Assembly (NCBI GenBank): GCA_030045175.1
Contig: JASIBM010000434.1
Span: 1-34,584, forward strand
Direction of reading: 5' to 3'
Length of the DNA: 34,584 nucleotides
Origin: Streptosporangiaceae bacterium
Lineage (GTDB): Bacteria > Actinomycetota > Actinomycetes > Streptosporangiales > Streptosporangiaceae
Numbering within the stretch: position 1 is the stretch's first letter; every line of letters begins with the position of its first letter. Below, piece by piece: positions 8,782 through 16,135 of this stretch. The notes under the pieces were generated by a model that was not told the origin of the DNA, did no database searches, and saw only the letters and a program-made list of their open reading frames with translations. The translations under genes were made by a program, and so were the position numbers.

Positions 8782-9773
8782 CTAGGCGGCTGCGGGGGGT
8801 TCCGGGGGGTCGCGCCCCCGGGCAGATACAGCTAGCGAGCCGGCTATACGGGCGGCTCGACGACGTGTCGGGTGAGGCCGGGTACCACGGTCATCCGGAG
8901 CGGGTCGGGTTCTTCACCGACACGAGCGTGTGCATCGGCTGCAAGGCATGCGAGGTCGCCTGCAAGGAGTGGAACGGGCTGCCCGAGCCGGACCCGGCCG
9001 GCCTCGCGCTTTCCGGCATGTCGTACGACAACACCGGCGCGCTCGGCGCCAATAGCTGGCGGCACGTGGCGTTCATCGAGCAACCCGGGCCTGTCGGCGC
9101 GAGCACGGGCGGCGGGGGCCTGCCGGACTCGGGGCCACTAGTGGCCGGCCCGGACGGGAGCCTGACGCTCAACCTGGGCCAGGGGTCGTCTCCCCAGGCC
9201 AGCTCATCGCCGCGGTGGCTGATGGCATCGGACGTGTGCAAGCACTGCACGCACGCCGCGTGCCTCGACGTCTGCCCGACCGGGGCGCTGGTCAGGACCG
9301 AGTTCGGCACCGTGATCGTGCAGCCGGACGTGTGCAACGGCTGCGCGTACTGCGTGTCTGCCTGCCCGTTCGGGGTGATCGACCGGCGCGAGGACGACGG
9401 CCGGGCGTGGAAGTGCACGATGTGCTATGACCGGCTGCGCGGCGGGCTCGAGCCCGCGTGCGCCAAGGCGTGCCCGACCGACTCGATTCAGTTCGGCCCC
9501 CTGGATGAGCTGCGGGAACGCGCCGGGCGGCGGCTCGCCGACCTGCACGCCGCCGGGGTCGGCGGGGCCAGGCTGTACGGCGCGGACCCGGACGACGGGA
9601 TCGGCGGGGCAGGCGCGTTCTTCCTGCTGCTCGACCGGCCCGAGGTGTACGGGCTGCCACCCGACCCGGTGGTCACGACCAGGGACCTGCCCGCGATGTG
9701 GCGGTGGGCCGGGGTCGCCGCCGGGGTGCTCGCGGCCGGAGTCGCCGTCGCCTTCGCCGGACGGCGGCGATGA
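8778..9773 (+). CDS. fdhB: Formate dehydrogenase iron-sulfur (beta) subunit
   Basis: This 331-residue ferredoxin-like subunit carries electrons from FdhA. Four cysteine groups for [4Fe-4S] clusters are visible: CIGCKACEVAC (52-62), CKHCTHAACLDVCP (154-167), CNGCAYCVSACP (186-197) and CTMCYDRLRGGLEPACAKACP split across 213-233. A hydrophobic segment at about 308-327, followed by GRRR, is a single C-terminal membrane anchor, as in FdhB/FdoH-type subunits. The GTG start overlaps the fdhA stop (GTGA) and has GGAGG at 8763-8767. The region 104-148 between cluster motifs is longer and more Gly/Ser-rich than usual. Translational coupling supports equimolar synthesis with FdhA. Confidence 0.93.
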   Translation: MTRRLRGVPGGRAPGQIQLASRLYGRLDDVSGEAGYHGHPERVGFFTDTSVCIGCKACEVACKEWNGLPEPDPAGLALSGMSYDNTGALGANSWRHVAFIEQPGPVGASTGGGGLPDSGPLVAGPDGSLTLNLGQGSSPQASSSPRWLMASDVCKHCTHAACLDVCPTGALVRTEFGTVIVQPDVCNGCAYCVSACPFGVIDRREDDGRAWKCTMCYDRLRGGLEPACAKACPTDSIQFGPLDELRERAGRRLADLHAAGVGGARLYGADPDDGIGGAGAFFLLLDRPEVYGLPPDPVVTTRDLPAMWRWAGVAAGVLAAGVAVAFAGRRR

Positions 9774-9793
9774 CACCGGACCACCGATTCAGT

Positions 9794-9846
9794 CATGATC
9801 ACGGAATCCTGTTGGCAAAAGCTGCGCACAGGAGTCCGTGATCATG
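9794..9846 (+). repeat. 19-bp inverted repeat (hairpin) between fdhB and nrfD
   Basis: CATGATCACGGAATCCTGT (9794-9812) and ACAGGAGTCCGTGATCATG (9828-9846) are reverse complements with one mismatch, separated by 15 bases. As RNA this is a very stable hairpin in the fdhB-nrfD junction. No T-run follows, but actinobacterial terminators often lack one. It may terminate or attenuate transcription before nrfD, protect the fdhAB message, or be a remnant of a small mobile palindrome. Confidence 0.85.
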
Positions 9847-9869
9847 CGCCGTTCGCACGGGAGATGATG

Positions 9870-10781
9870 ATGGCAGAGCAGGCACAGGTGCCGGCGGCTG
9901 AGTTTGGCTCCTATTACGGCAGGCCGATCCTGAAGGTGACCCGCTGGCGCGAGCCGCACCTGCCCGCGTACCTGTTCCTCGGCGAGCTTTCCGGCGCCGC
10001 CGCGGTGATGGGCGCGATCGCGGCGGCCACCGGGCGCCCTGGGCTGGCCAGGACCGGCCGGCTCGCCGCCGCCATCGCGGCGGCCGGCGGGGCCGGCTTC
10101 CTCACCGCCGAGCTTGGCCGGCCAGAGCGGTTCGCGAACATGCTCAGGGTGGCCAAGCCGACGTCGCCGATGAGCATGGGGTCGTGGCTGCTCGCCGCCC
10201 ACTCCGGGCTCACCGCCATCGCCGCGGCTAGCGAGGTGACCGGGCGGCTGCGCGGGCTCGGCGCCGCGGCTGGCGCGGCGTCAGCGGTCAGCGGGCCGTT
10301 GCTTGCCACGTACCCGGGCGTGCTGCTCGCGAACACGGCGGTGCCCGCCTGGCACCGAGGTCACCGCGAGCTGCCGTTGCTGTTCGCTGGCGGCGCGCTG
10401 ACCTCGGCCGCGTCTGTCGGCCTCGCGGTCGGGGCGGGCGCGAGGGACCGCGCGGAGGCTGGCGTGGCCAGCAGGCTCGCGCTGCTCGGCGCGGCGGTCG
10501 AGAGCGTCGCAGGATTCGGCCTGGAGACCCAGCTCGGGGTGGCCGGGGAACCGTACCAGGCCGGGCCGAGCGGTGCCTTGCTGCGCGCCGCCCGGCTGGC
10601 GACCATATCCGGCGCCGCCGCTGCGCTCGCCGCGCGCAGGAGCAGGATCGCGGCGGCCACCGCTGCCGCCCTGCTGGCCGGCGGCTGCCTGGCCGCCAAG
10701 TTCGCCGTGCTGCGAGCCGGCGTCGCGTCAGCGGCCGACCCTAGGTATGTGGTGGCTACGCAGACACCGAGCTCGAGCTGA
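9870..10781 (+). CDS. nrfD: NrfD/PsrC-like membrane quinone-interacting subunit
   Basis: From ATG 9870 this gives 303 residues. It contains EFGSYYGRPILKVTRW, then PHLPAYLFLGELSGAAAVMG, the N-terminal NrfD signature, and about eight hydrophobic segments. NrfD/PsrC proteins anchor Fe-S oxidoreductases in the membrane and exchange electrons with the quinone pool, so this subunit should link FdhAB to respiration. Three ATGs stand in tandem (9864, 9867, 9870); GGGAG at 9859-9863 is best spaced for the third. The open frame extends to 9795, but that start lies inside the 19-bp inverted repeat and is unlikely. The 3' end overlaps the convergent GT87 gene by 26 bp. Confidence 0.88.
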   Translation: MAEQAQVPAAEFGSYYGRPILKVTRWREPHLPAYLFLGELSGAAAVMGAIAAATGRPGLARTGRLAAAIAAAGGAGFLTAELGRPERFANMLRVAKPTSPMSMGSWLLAAHSGLTAIAAASEVTGRLRGLGAAAGAASAVSGPLLATYPGVLLANTAVPAWHRGHRELPLLFAGGALTSAASVGLAVGAGARDRAEAGVASRLALLGAAVESVAGFGLETQLGVAGEPYQAGPSGALLRAARLATISGAAAALAARRSRIAAATAAALLAGGCLAAKFAVLRAGVASAADPRYVVATQTPSSS

Positions 10782-12165
10782 CGGCCCGGATCAGCGAGTC
10801 GTCCTGCTGCGGCGCCGCGTCGGTCGTCGCGAGCGAGGCTCCGGCCGCGTCGGGAGGGCTGGGCTCGACCGCGTCCGGGCGCAGGCGCCGGCGCCACGAG
10901 GGCCACACGCTCACCAGCATCCCCAGGTAGATGACGCTGCCGACCGCGACGAAGAGGTTCCAGGTCAGCAGCGCCCAGCCGTGCGTGGCTGTGGTGGTGA
11001 CCTGGTAGATCTCCGGTGGCTGCACGCGCCAGGCAAGGAAGCCCCTGCCGGGCACGAAGGCCTGCGGCCCGCTCCAGTACCACGGCCACGAGCCCACGAC
11101 CGCCGCCGTCAGGAGCATCGTCGTCCACAGCGCCCACCGGCCAGCGCCGCGTGAGTTCATCGCCAGGCCGGCCAGCATGGCAAGGAAGGGCACCAGCCAT
11201 ACCCAGTGATGGTCCCAGCTGATCGGCGACGCCAGCACGCTGGTGATCCCGACCAGGACCCAGCCAGCAACCGGCCTGCCCGACCGGGTGAGGATCGCGC
11301 CGCCCGCGAGGCCGGCAAGCAACACGCCGAGCACGACCGACTCCCAGAGCGACTCCGCGTGCGGCACGCCGCCCTCCTGGCGCGCGATGAAGCCGAGCAG
11401 CGACTGGTTGACCAGCGAATCGACTCCTCCGGTCCGGCCGGGCTTGAAGAAGTAGCCGGTGAGCCAGTAGGACGCCGACTGCCCCGGCAGCACGATGAAG
11501 CCGACCACGATGGTGGCGGCGAACGTGGCCGCGGCGACCACGCCCTGGCGTATCTTGCCTGACAGCAGCAGGTAGGGGATGAAGATGACTGGGATCAGCT
11601 TGATCCCGGCCGCGATGCCGATGCCGGCGCCCTTCCACCGTCGCCTGTCATCGCGCGTCAGGTCCCACACCACGAGCAGCAAGAGCAGCGGCTCGATCTG
11701 GCCGAGTTGCAGCGCCTTCTGAACCGGCTCGATCCACAGCGCGATCGCGCTCACGAGGAGCGCCACGGTGACCCTGCTCGCGCCCCGGCGCCCCATCGCG
11801 CCGAGGGTAAGCCACGCGGTCAGCGGGACCGAGATCAAGCTGGCGACCGTCATCGCCCAGTGCAGCGCGTCCCAGGGCAGGAAGCTGCCGCCGGCGAACA
11901 CGATCGCGGCGAACGGCGTGTAGGTGAACTTGACGCCGTAGGCGTATTGCCACGAGTACAAGATCGATGGGAGCTGCCTGGTGAGCAGGCCGGCGTCGTT
12001 GTAGACGTTCAGGTCGAACCAGGTGAGCAGCAGCCCGCGATGCGCCGCCACGTCGGCGAGGTAGGCCGTCAGCGACAACAGGGCGAGCAAGGCCGCCGCG
12101 ACCAGGGTGGCGATGCTGACCACGCGGCTCCATGGCACCTGCCGGAAACCGGCCTCAGCCTGCAC
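10756..12165 (-). CDS. GT87-family mannosyltransferase-like membrane protein
   Basis: The 469-residue protein has ten or more hydrophobic segments. FDLNVYNDAGLLTRQLP in the first extracytoplasmic loop, with Asp residues in the position of the GT-C catalytic acids, and FTYTPFAAIVFA are typical of actinobacterial GT87 (DUF2029) polyprenyl-phosphomannose-dependent alpha-1,2-mannosyltransferases such as PimE relatives. GQIEPLLLLLVVWDL and AAGIKLIPVIFIPYLLL are further family segments. It would add mannose to a lipid-linked or cell-envelope glycan outside the membrane. The GTG start has GGAGGG six bases upstream. It separates selD from nrfD and has no obvious link to formate metabolism. The C-terminal tail of about 50 residues is polar and variable. 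Confidence 0.85.
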   Translation of the reverse strand: MQAEAGFRQVPWSRVVSIATLVAAALLALLSLTAYLADVAAHRGLLLTWFDLNVYNDAGLLTRQLPSILYSWQYAYGVKFTYTPFAAIVFAGGSFLPWDALHWAMTVASLISVPLTAWLTLGAMGRRGASRVTVALLVSAIALWIEPVQKALQLGQIEPLLLLLVVWDLTRDDRRRWKGAGIGIAAGIKLIPVIFIPYLLLSGKIRQGVVAAATFAATIVVGFIVLPGQSASYWLTGYFFKPGRTGGVDSLVNQSLLGFIARQEGGVPHAESLWESVVLGVLLAGLAGGAILTRSGRPVAGWVLVGITSVLASPISWDHHWVWLVPFLAMLAGLAMNSRGAGRWALWTTMLLTAAVVGSWPWYWSGPQAFVPGRGFLAWRVQPPEIYQVTTTATHGWALLTWNLFVAVGSVIYLGMLVSVWPSWRRRLRPDAVEPSPPDAAGASLATTDAAPQQDDSLIRAVSSSSVSA

Positions 12166-12396
12166 GCCAAGCCCTCCAAGTCCTCGAAATCCGGTTAGTC
12201 GCAGATGCCTATTGGTAATGACGCACGAGCACCGCGTTTGGTGCCTGAGCCCCGTGGCTTCAGGCTACGTGGGCGAGCGCCGCGCGTGGTACGCCGCGGA
12301 GCTATTCCGGGGGACGACCCCGGGCCCCGCGGCGGGGAAGAGCCTTCGCGGTGCGCATGCCCGGACCCGTGAGCCGACAACTACGGACAGTAGCTA
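12166..12396 (-). terminator. selD-GT87 intergenic region with three GC-rich hairpins
   Basis: Reading from selD towards the GT87 gene, three stems can form: 12325-12337 (CCCCG/CGGGG), 12307-12323 (CCGGGG/CCCCGG, loop GACGA) and 12243-12265 (a nine-pair stem GCCTGAGCC with one bulged T and a CCGT loop). None has a clear T-run. Together they are a plausible end for the selD transcript. The rest of the region holds nothing I recognise apart from the GT87 ribosome site. Confidence 0.45.
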
Positions 12397-13392
12397 CTAG
12401 ATCACCGCTATCACAGTATTACAGCGCGGGATGAGTTCTCCGATCACCGGCGCGCCCGGCACCTCGCCGGCCACCAGCAGGCCCCCGGAGGTCTGGGCGT
12501 CGGCCAGGAGCAGCAGCTCGTCTTCGGCCAGGTCACCGAAATCCGACTGCGGCGCGACCCAGGCGAGGTTGCGCCTGCTGCCGCCTGGCAGGTAGCCAGC
12601 CCGCAGCGCCTCCCTGGTGCCCTCGATCAGCGGGACCGCGCTGTGGTCGATGACGGCCGTCACCCCGCTCGCCCTGGCGAGCTTGAACGCGTGCCCGAGC
12701 AGCCCGAAGCCGGTCACGTCGGTGGCGCAGCGGACGCCAGCGGCAAGCGCCGCCCGGCTGGCCGCCGCGTTCAGCGTGGTCATCACCTCGACGGCAGCCT
12801 GATTGATCTCGCCGGTCGCCTTGTGCAGCGCGTTGAGCACGCCGGTGCCCAGCGGCTTGGTCAGCGACAGCGGCTGGCCAGGCACGCCGGCGTCGATCCG
12901 CAGCAGCCTCGCCGGGTCGGCCAGGCCGGTCACCGCCATGCCGTACTTCGGCTCGGGGTCGTCGATGCTGTGGCCGCCCGCGACGTGGCAGCCTGCCTGC
13001 CCGGCGATCTCGAGGCCGCCGCTCAGCACCTGCGCGGCCAGGTCAGCGCTGAGCACGTCCCGTGGCCAGCCGAGCAGGTTCAGCGCGATCAGCGGCTCGC
13101 CGCCGACCGCGTAGACGTCCGAGAGCGCGTTCGCCGCCGCGATCTGGCCGAAGAGCCTGGGGTCATCGATCACCGGCGTGAAGAAGTCGGTCGTCGCGAC
13201 CACCGCCCTGGTTGGGCTGATCTGGACGACCGCGGCGTCGTCGCCGTGCTCGACGCCGATGAGCAGGTCGGCAGGGCGCCGGGCCGGGATCAGCCGGGCG
13301 ACCGCGTCCTCGAGCTCGCCGGGCGGGATCTTGCACGCGCAGCCGCCGCCGCGCGCGTACTGGGTCAGCCGGACCTGGGCTGGCGTTTGCAT
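12397..13392 (-). CDS. selD: Selenophosphate synthetase SelD (selenide, water dikinase)
   Basis: SelD makes selenophosphate, the selenium donor for selenocysteine, from selenide and ATP. With ATG 13392 the protein has 331 residues. YARGGGCACKIPP places Cys18, Cys20 and Lys21 next to the E. coli catalytic Cys17/Lys20, so this is the cysteine form, not a selenoprotein. GVEHGDDAAVVQ, TTDFFTPVIDDPRLFGQIAAANALSD (metal and ATP binding) and GGHSIDDPEPKYG are classical SelD motifs. A GTG at 13410 would add six residues; ATG is preferred because the N-terminus then matches family length, though neither start has a good ribosome site. It is divergent from the acyl-CoA ligase gene. It supports Sec insertion into FdhA. 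Confidence 0.95.
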   Translation of the reverse strand: MQTPAQVRLTQYARGGGCACKIPPGELEDAVARLIPARRPADLLIGVEHGDDAAVVQISPTRAVVATTDFFTPVIDDPRLFGQIAAANALSDVYAVGGEPLIALNLLGWPRDVLSADLAAQVLSGGLEIAGQAGCHVAGGHSIDDPEPKYGMAVTGLADPARLLRIDAGVPGQPLSLTKPLGTGVLNALHKATGEINQAAVEVMTTLNAAASRAALAAGVRCATDVTGFGLLGHAFKLARASGVTAVIDHSAVPLIEGTREALRAGYLPGGSRRNLAWVAPQSDFGDLAEDELLLLADAQTSGGLLVAGEVPGAPVIGELIPRCNTVIAVI

Positions 13393-13474
13393 GAGTGAAG
13401 TATTTCGCACTTGCGCTGGACGCGCGGTCGTGGTGGCATAGCCGGAACGCGGGGTGGCATCACGGAGGAACCAA

Positions 13475-15325
13475 GTGACCAGTGCGGTGATCGAGGAGCG
13501 CGCGGCCGTCCAGGCGCAGGCAGGCGCCAGGACCCTGTGCGAGCTGCTGGCGGCGACCGCGGCGGAGCATGGCGACCTGCCCGCCTACTCCGACCGCGAG
13601 GATGGGGCGGCGTGGCAGACCCTGACCTGGCGCGAGCTGCGGGAACGAGTGCCCGCGCTGGCCGCGGCGCTGGTCGGGCTCGGGCTCAAGCCGGGCGAGC
13701 GCGTCGCGCTGATGCTGCCGAACCGGGTCGAGCACGTGCTCGCCGACCTCGCCGTGGTGCACGCGGGCGGGGTTCCCGTGACCTTCTACGCCACGCTCGC
13801 GCCGGACCAGATCAAGTACCTGGTGACCGACTGCGACGTGCGGCTCGCCGTGCTCGACGGCGAGCCGGAGCTCACCAGGTGGCAGCCGTTGCTTGCCGAC
13901 CTGCCTGGCCTGGCCAAGGTGATCGTCCGCGACGCGGCGGCGTGCCCGGCCGGTGAGCGTTACCTGCGCTGGGACGCGCTCGAATCGCTCGGCGACGCCG
14001 CCGGCGCGGCCGAGGTCGGCAGGCGAGTCGCCGCCATCGGCCCGGACGACCCGGTCACGCTGCTCTACACCTCGGGCACCACAGGCAACCCCAAGGGCGT
14101 CATCATCACCCACGGCAGCGTGCTTTACGAGTGCGCCACCGCGCGGATCGGCGGCACCCTGACCATGGGCGGCCGGTCGGTCTCCTACCTGCCGCTCGCC
14201 CACATCGCCGAGCGGATGCTGACGATCTACCTGGTCATCTACGCCGCCGGTCACTCCTACTTCTGCCACAACGCGGCGACCGACCTGATCAGGACCGTCG
14301 GCGAGGTCAAGCCGACGGCGTTCTACGGCGTGCCGCGGGTCTGGGAGAAGGTGCAGGCAGGCATCTCGGCGTTGCTCGCCGCCGAGCCGGACGAGGCCAA
14401 GCGCGCCGCCGTCGCCGCGGCCATGGCCACCGGGCGCAGGTACGTCGAGAGCCGCCAGTACGGCCGCGTGACGCCGGACGAGCTGGCCGCCGAGTTCGCC
14501 GCGGCCGACGAGGCCGTGCTCAGGCTGATCAAGAGCCTGCTCGGGCTGGACGAGGCGACCGTGGTCGTGAGCATGGCGGCACCGCTGCCGCCTGACGTCG
14601 GCGCGTTCTTCGCCGGCCTTGGCATGCAGATGCTCGACGTCTACGGGATGACGGAGACGACCGGCGCGTTCGCCACGAACACGCCTGGCGCGTTCAAGCT
14701 CGGCACGGTCGGCAGGCCGGTGCCTGGCATCGAGGTCATGATCGCGCCGGACGGCGAGATACTCGCCCGCGGCCCGCTCAACACCCCCGGCTACCTGAAC
14801 CTGCCCGCTCAGACGGCCGATCTGATCGACGCCGACGGCTGGCTGCACACCGGGGACATCGGCTCGGTCGACGCGGACGGCTTCCTCGCGGTCGTGGACA
14901 GGAAGAAGGAGCTGATCATCACATCTGGCGGGGAGAACATATCCCCGGCGGCGATCGAGAGCGCCCTGGTTGCCCATCCGCTGGTCGGGCAGGCCCTGGC
15001 CTTCGGCGACCGGCGCAAGTACGTCGTCGCGCTGCTCGCGCTCGACGGCGAGGTCGCCCCCGCCTGGGCCAGGGCGCGCGGGATAGATGCGTCCTCGCTC
15101 GCCGAGCTGGCCGAGCACCCGGCGGTGCTCGCCGCGGTGACCGACGCGGTGGACCAGGCCAACGAGCGGCTGGCCCGGGTGCAGCAGGTGAAGCGGTGGC
15201 GGCTGCTGCCGGTGGAGTGGACGGCGGAGACCGAGGAGCTGACGCCCACGTTCAAGCTCAAGCGCCGGGTCATCCACCGCAAGTACGCGGACGTGATCGA
15301 CTCGTTGTACGCCGAGGCCGACTGA
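13475..15325 (+). CDS. Long-chain fatty-acid-CoA ligase (FadD15-like AMP-forming synthetase)
   Basis: From GTG 13475 this gives 616 residues. The ribosome site GGAGG (13464-13468) six bases upstream decides the start. The AMP-binding loop LLYTSGTTGNPKGVI, the long-chain-type SYLPLAHIAERM, DVYGMTETTGAF, WLHTGDIGSVDADGFL and the hinge DRKKELIITSGGENISP are all present. FKLKRRVIHRKY near the C-terminus contains the catalytic lysine region. The enzyme activates long-chain fatty acids as acyl-AMP and then CoA thioesters, for beta-oxidation or lipid synthesis. It is a monocistronic gene flanked by divergent selD and a convergent regulator. It is clearly separate from the two shorter adenylating enzymes of the biosynthetic locus. 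Confidence 0.9.
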   Translation: MTSAVIEERAAVQAQAGARTLCELLAATAAEHGDLPAYSDREDGAAWQTLTWRELRERVPALAAALVGLGLKPGERVALMLPNRVEHVLADLAVVHAGGVPVTFYATLAPDQIKYLVTDCDVRLAVLDGEPELTRWQPLLADLPGLAKVIVRDAAACPAGERYLRWDALESLGDAAGAAEVGRRVAAIGPDDPVTLLYTSGTTGNPKGVIITHGSVLYECATARIGGTLTMGGRSVSYLPLAHIAERMLTIYLVIYAAGHSYFCHNAATDLIRTVGEVKPTAFYGVPRVWEKVQAGISALLAAEPDEAKRAAVAAAMATGRRYVESRQYGRVTPDELAAEFAAADEAVLRLIKSLLGLDEATVVVSMAAPLPPDVGAFFAGLGMQMLDVYGMTETTGAFATNTPGAFKLGTVGRPVPGIEVMIAPDGEILARGPLNTPGYLNLPAQTADLIDADGWLHTGDIGSVDADGFLAVVDRKKELIITSGGENISPAAIESALVAHPLVGQALAFGDRRKYVVALLALDGEVAPAWARARGIDASSLAELAEHPAVLAAVTDAVDQANERLARVQQVKRWRLLPVEWTAETEELTPTFKLKRRVIHRKYADVIDSLYAEAD

Positions 15326-15335
15326 GGCGCCTTCC

Positions 15336-15363
15336 AGCGCGTGCGGTCAGCGCGTGCGGTCAG
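15336..15363. repeat. 13-bp tandem repeat between convergent genes
   Basis: AGCGCGTGCGGTC occurs at 15336-15348 and again at 15349-15361, directly abutting, just after the acyl-CoA ligase stop and touching the end of the regulator gene. Probably slippage; no function is evident. Confidence 0.75.
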
Positions 15364-16022
15364 GCGGGCTCGGCATCGGTCAGCTGGGATGCGCGCTTTG
15401 CCCGGAGCCGCTGGTAGTGCCGCTGGGTCTTCGACCGGTTACCGCAGCCGCTCATGCTGCACCAGCGCCTGGTGTGGTTCTTGCTCGTGTCGACGAACAG
15501 CCAGCCGCAGTCCTGCCCCGCGCAGACGCGCAGGTTGGCACGGTCCGCCGCGTCTGCCTGGCCCGCGCCGGCTAGCAGGTCAATCGCGTCGGCCAGGATA
15601 ATCCACCCGGGCAGCCGCAGCGGGTCGCCGCCCGACCAGGCCCAGCGCCATGCGGTGCCATCGGTCACCAGCAGGCGCCGCGACTGCAGGCGCGCGACGG
15701 CGGCGCGCAGTGCGTCCGCGTCGGCTTCGTCCGGCTGGCGCCGCTCGGCGGATGCGCGCAGCACCCGGTAGAGCGTCTCGCGCAAGCTGATCGCCTCGTG
15801 GTAAGCCTCGGTGGCCTGCCAGGTCGCCGCGGCCGCGCGGGCGCGGTCGATGACGTCGCGATCGACTGCCTCAGTGGCGCCGGCCCAATCGATCAGCGCG
15901 ACGTAGCCGGGCAGGTAGTCGCGGCCACGCGGACCCCTGGGGTCAACCGTGTTGACGAAGTCCAGGCACAATCGCCCGCCGAGGCGAGCCGGCAGCCTGG
16001 TCAGCTCTTCCGTCCCTGTCAT
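15360..16022 (-). CDS. CGNR zinc-finger / ABATE-domain transcriptional regulator
   Basis: The 220-residue protein begins LGGRLCLDFVNTVDPRG, the N-terminal signature of the ABATE domain (DUF1470), a putative ligand-binding stress domain. The C-terminus has CAGQDCGWLFVDTSKNHTRRWC and SMSGCGNRSKTQRHYQR, the CGNR zinc finger with its Cys residues and the CGNR tetrad, which binds DNA. The ATG at 16022 is preferred over a TTG at 16046 because AAGGAAAGGGGG lies just upstream. It is divergent from azlCD across 113 bp holding two equally spaced dyads, so it is the best candidate regulator of azlCD and of itself. The ligand is unknown. Confidence 0.9.
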   Translation of the reverse strand: MTGTEELTRLPARLGGRLCLDFVNTVDPRGPRGRDYLPGYVALIDWAGATEAVDRDVIDRARAAAATWQATEAYHEAISLRETLYRVLRASAERRQPDEADADALRAAVARLQSRRLLVTDGTAWRWAWSGGDPLRLPGWIILADAIDLLAGAGQADAADRANLRVCAGQDCGWLFVDTSKNHTRRWCSMSGCGNRSKTQRHYQRLRAKRASQLTDAEPA

Positions 16023-16041
16023 GCGGCCCCCTTTCCTTCGC

Positions 16042-16073
16042 GTCAACCGTTTAAGCCGAGGTTACCGGTTGAC
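16042..16073. promoter_or_regulatory. Dyad operator 1 (TCAACC-N18-GGTTGA)
   Basis: GTCAACCG (16042-16049) and CGGTTGAC (16066-16073) form a perfect inverted repeat. It lies 20 bases upstream of the regulator start codon. The right arm contains the TTGACA used as the -35 of the inferred azlC promoter. Its partner dyad at 16099-16130 has the same arms and spacing. Confidence 0.7.
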
Positions 16074-16098
16074 ATCGGCAAGAGCCAAAGAATAGCAT
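16069..16098 (+). promoter_or_regulatory. Candidate azlC promoter (TTGACA-N18-TAGCAT)
   Basis: TTGACA (16069-16074) is a perfect -35 hexamer and TAGCAT (16093-16098) matches four of six -10 positions, 18 bases apart. Transcription would start near 16105, about 30 bases before the azlC GTG. The -35 lies within dyad 1 and the predicted start within the left arm of dyad 2, so a bound regulator would block it. Confidence 0.5.
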
Positions 16099-16130
16099 TT
16101 CAACCACCAAACGTTGTTACGGAGGTTGAC
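16099..16130. promoter_or_regulatory. Dyad operator 2 (TCAACC-N18-GGTTGA)
   Basis: TTCAACC (16099-16105) and GGTTGAC (16124-16130) repeat the arms of dyad 1 with the same 18-base interval. The right arm overlaps the azlC ribosome site GGAGG (16121-16125). The centres of the two dyads are 57 bp apart. Confidence 0.7.
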
Positions 16131-16135
16131 AACGC

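Noticed and set aside
12230-12300. Possible selenocysteine tRNA in the selD-GT87 gap: CGTGG-CTTCAGG-CTACG looks like an anticodon arm with TCA
   Set aside because: No T-arm (TTCGA-type loop), no eight-pair acceptor stem and no proper D-arm can be drawn around it. A different, longer hairpin uses the same bases.
13460-15277. 605-residue open frame antisense to the acyl-CoA ligase
   Set aside because: Composition-driven shadow with no recognisable motif, while the sense frame has all AMP-ligase motifs and a ribosome site.
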